Assembly: GCF_039749495.1 (NCBI RefSeq) | Contig: NZ_JBDLLU010000007.1 | Span: forward strand, 48,981 to 112,980 | Reading direction: 5' to 3' | Source: Dehalogenimonas sp. THU2 | Lineage (GTDB): Bacteria; Chloroflexota; Dehalococcoidia; Dehalococcoidales; Dehalococcoidaceae | Length of the DNA: 64,000 bases | Shown: one piece after another, positions 62,699-64,000 of the stretch | Layout: each line of letters begins with the position of its first letter | Numbering within the stretch: the first letter of the stretch is position 1 | The notes under the pieces: model-generated | Told to the model about the DNA's origin: nothing | What the model saw: only the letters and a program-made list of their open reading frames with translations | Databases searched by the model: none | Translations under genes and position numbers: made by a program

Positions 62699-63886
62699 AT
62701 GAAAATTGCCAACCGCATTGAGAATTTACCACCGTATCTATTCGTCACCATAAGTAAAAAGATCGCCGAAAAGCGAGCTCGTGGTGAGGAAGTCATCAGT
62801 TTCGGTATTGGTGATCCGGATATGCCGACTCCGTCGCGTATCATCGACACACTGTGCCAGGCAGCCAGGGAACCTGCCAATCATCGTTATCCAGAATCTG
62901 AAGGATTGCCGGAACTGCGTCAGGCTATTGCCCGTTGGTATCAACAACGTTTTGATGTAGTTTTGGACCCGGAGACTGAAGTATTGCCGCTTATCGGTTC
63001 AAAGGAAGGCATCGGGCACATGGCGTGGTGTATGCTCAATCCAGGTGACGTGGCGCTGGTGCCGGACCCCGCATATCCGGTTTACGCCATCAGCACAGCG
63101 CTAGCAGACGCCGAACCGTACTATATACCGTTGACTGCCACAAGTGGTTTTTTGCCGGATTTTGAAGCTATACCGGGAGATGTAATAAAAAGAGCCAAAT
63201 TGCTGTGGCTCAATTATCCTAACAATCCTACCGGTGCCGTAGCCGACATCGCGTTTTTCGAAAAGGCTGTCGCTTTTGCCAGGGCAAACGATATCGTTAT
63301 TTGTCATGATGGCCCGTACACGGAAACGGCCTATGAAGGATACCGTCCGCCTAGCTTTCTTCAAGCCCACGGTGCCAAAGAGGTCGGCATAGAGTTTCAT
63401 TCACTTTCCAAGAGTTATAACATGACTGGATGGCGAATCGGCATGGCCGTAGGCAACGCTGTGATGATCGATGCTTTGAAGCGGTTCAAGTCGAATATGG
63501 ACTCCGGTGTACCCCAGGCCATTCAATTGGCTGCCATCGAAGCGCTGAACGGCCCCCGGTCTGAAATTTCCCGCCATAACGACATCTACCAACGCCGGCG
63601 AGATTTGATCGTAGAAACATTACTAGATATGGGCCTGGAGGTCGATACACCTAAAGCCAGCCTTTACGTATGGGCGAAAGTACCAAAAGGCTATACCTCG
63701 GCTGGTCTTGCTACCGAACTATTGGAACAGGTAGGTGTGGTCGTGACCCCTGGAAACGGTTATGGCGTCCAGGGAGAAGGTTATGTAAGACTGTCATTAA
63801 CCATCTCTGATGCCAGTTTGGTAAAAGGCTTGTCCAAATTGGCAACTTGGAAAGGCATGATGGGTCGAAGCAAGTCCAAATCATAG
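62699..63886 (+). CDS. dapL: LL-diaminopimelate aminotransferase
   Basis: PLP enzyme that makes LL-diaminopimelate directly from tetrahydrodipicolinate. The 395-residue, fold-type I protein has ISFGIGDPDMPTP, NHRYPESEGLPELRQAIARW, WLNYPNNPTGAVA, ICHDGPYTE and the PLP Lys in HSLSKSYNMTGWRIG (near 238). Dehalococcoidia lacking peptidoglycan still need it for lysine. The ATG has only a weak AAAGG upstream; an in-frame TTG three codons earlier is possible. The 114 bases after the stop hold no gene within the window. Confidence 0.94.
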   Translation: MKIANRIENLPPYLFVTISKKIAEKRARGEEVISFGIGDPDMPTPSRIIDTLCQAAREPANHRYPESEGLPELRQAIARWYQQRFDVVLDPETEVLPLIGSKEGIGHMAWCMLNPGDVALVPDPAYPVYAISTALADAEPYYIPLTATSGFLPDFEAIPGDVIKRAKLLWLNYPNNPTGAVADIAFFEKAVAFARANDIVICHDGPYTETAYEGYRPPSFLQAHGAKEVGIEFHSLSKSYNMTGWRIGMAVGNAVMIDALKRFKSNMDSGVPQAIQLAAIEALNGPRSEISRHNDIYQRRRDLIVETLLDMGLEVDTPKASLYVWAKVPKGYTSAGLATELLEQVGVVVTPGNGYGVQGEGYVRLSLTISDASLVKGLSKLATWKGMMGRSKSKS

Positions 63887-64000
63887 ACCCGTAACAATAT
63901 TTTCAGCATCGAATTGTGTCAATACCCCCCCATCGACATTCCGAAGTATATTATGTCAATTAGAAACACATCGTCTTGCCACATACTACATAACATATAT

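Overview
The window reads as chromosome of an anaerobic, hydrogen-oxidising Chloroflexota of the class Dehalococcoidia, most like Dehalogenimonas. This rests on gene content, not on a database search. The markers are a periplasmic uptake [NiFe] hydrogenase with a ferredoxin-like subunit in the HupX-HupS-HupL arrangement, archaeal-type GAPDH and phosphoglycerate mutase, LL-diaminopimelate aminotransferase, many small Fe-S proteins and Crp/Fnr regulators. No rRNA genes, CRISPR arrays or reductive dehalogenase genes are visible.

Layout. 0-4 kb: non-oxidative pentose phosphate genes (rpe, rpiB, tkt) and a SLOG-type nucleotide-binding protein. 4-15 kb: two kinase-less response regulators (one HD-GYP), then an alpha-glucan block (GH57/DUF3536 protein, glgB, malQ) divergent from alpha-glucan phosphorylase, and a GtrA-fused glycosyltransferase. 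16-20.6 kb: Crp regulator, 2x[4Fe-4S] ferredoxin and several membrane proteins. 20.7-25.1 kb: a degenerate HNH-like zinc protein, a tubulin/FtsZ-superfamily GTPase and, convergent to it, a 910-residue Ala-rich repetitive coiled-coil protein. 25-28.7 kb: rlmN, cobyrinate a,c-diamide synthase and a winged-helix regulator.

28.9-32.8 kb is a compact 3.9-kb integrated element in tRNA-Lys, bounded by 47-bp direct repeats. It carries a LuxR-type regulator, a rolling-circle (HUH) replication initiator, an excisionase and a tyrosine integrase as an overlapping operon, plus two small membrane/secreted cargo proteins. Paired GTTAGCAA repeats spaced 11 bp lie inside both ends, and the integrase frame runs through the attachment site into the host tRNA gene on the opposite strand.

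32.9-36.9 kb: hydrogenase operon hupX-hupS-hupL-protease (minus strand). 37-46 kb: archaeal-type GAPDH, a two-component system, a copper P-type ATPase, tRNA-Pro, peptide deformylase, an HAD phosphatase, a YggS-type PLP protein and tRNA-Leu. 46.9-51.3 kb: a C-rich block with a QueG-like Fe-S protein, a second Crp/Fnr regulator, a zinc-ribbon/ferredoxin pair behind an FNR-type box centred at about -41.5, and a second Ala-rich coiled-coil protein with a C-terminal membrane anchor and a structured leader. 51.4-54.5 kb: thrS, infC-rpmI-rplT and a 28-residue TatA-like peptide. 55-64 kb: tRNA-Arg, a small membrane exporter, and a long plus-strand run dxs-pgk-apgM-tpiA-miaA-dapF-dapL for isoprenoid entry, triose metabolism, tRNA modification and lysine synthesis.

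Starts were corrected where a Shine-Dalgarno site, promoter or family alignment argued against the longest frame. All functions are inferred by reading the translations.
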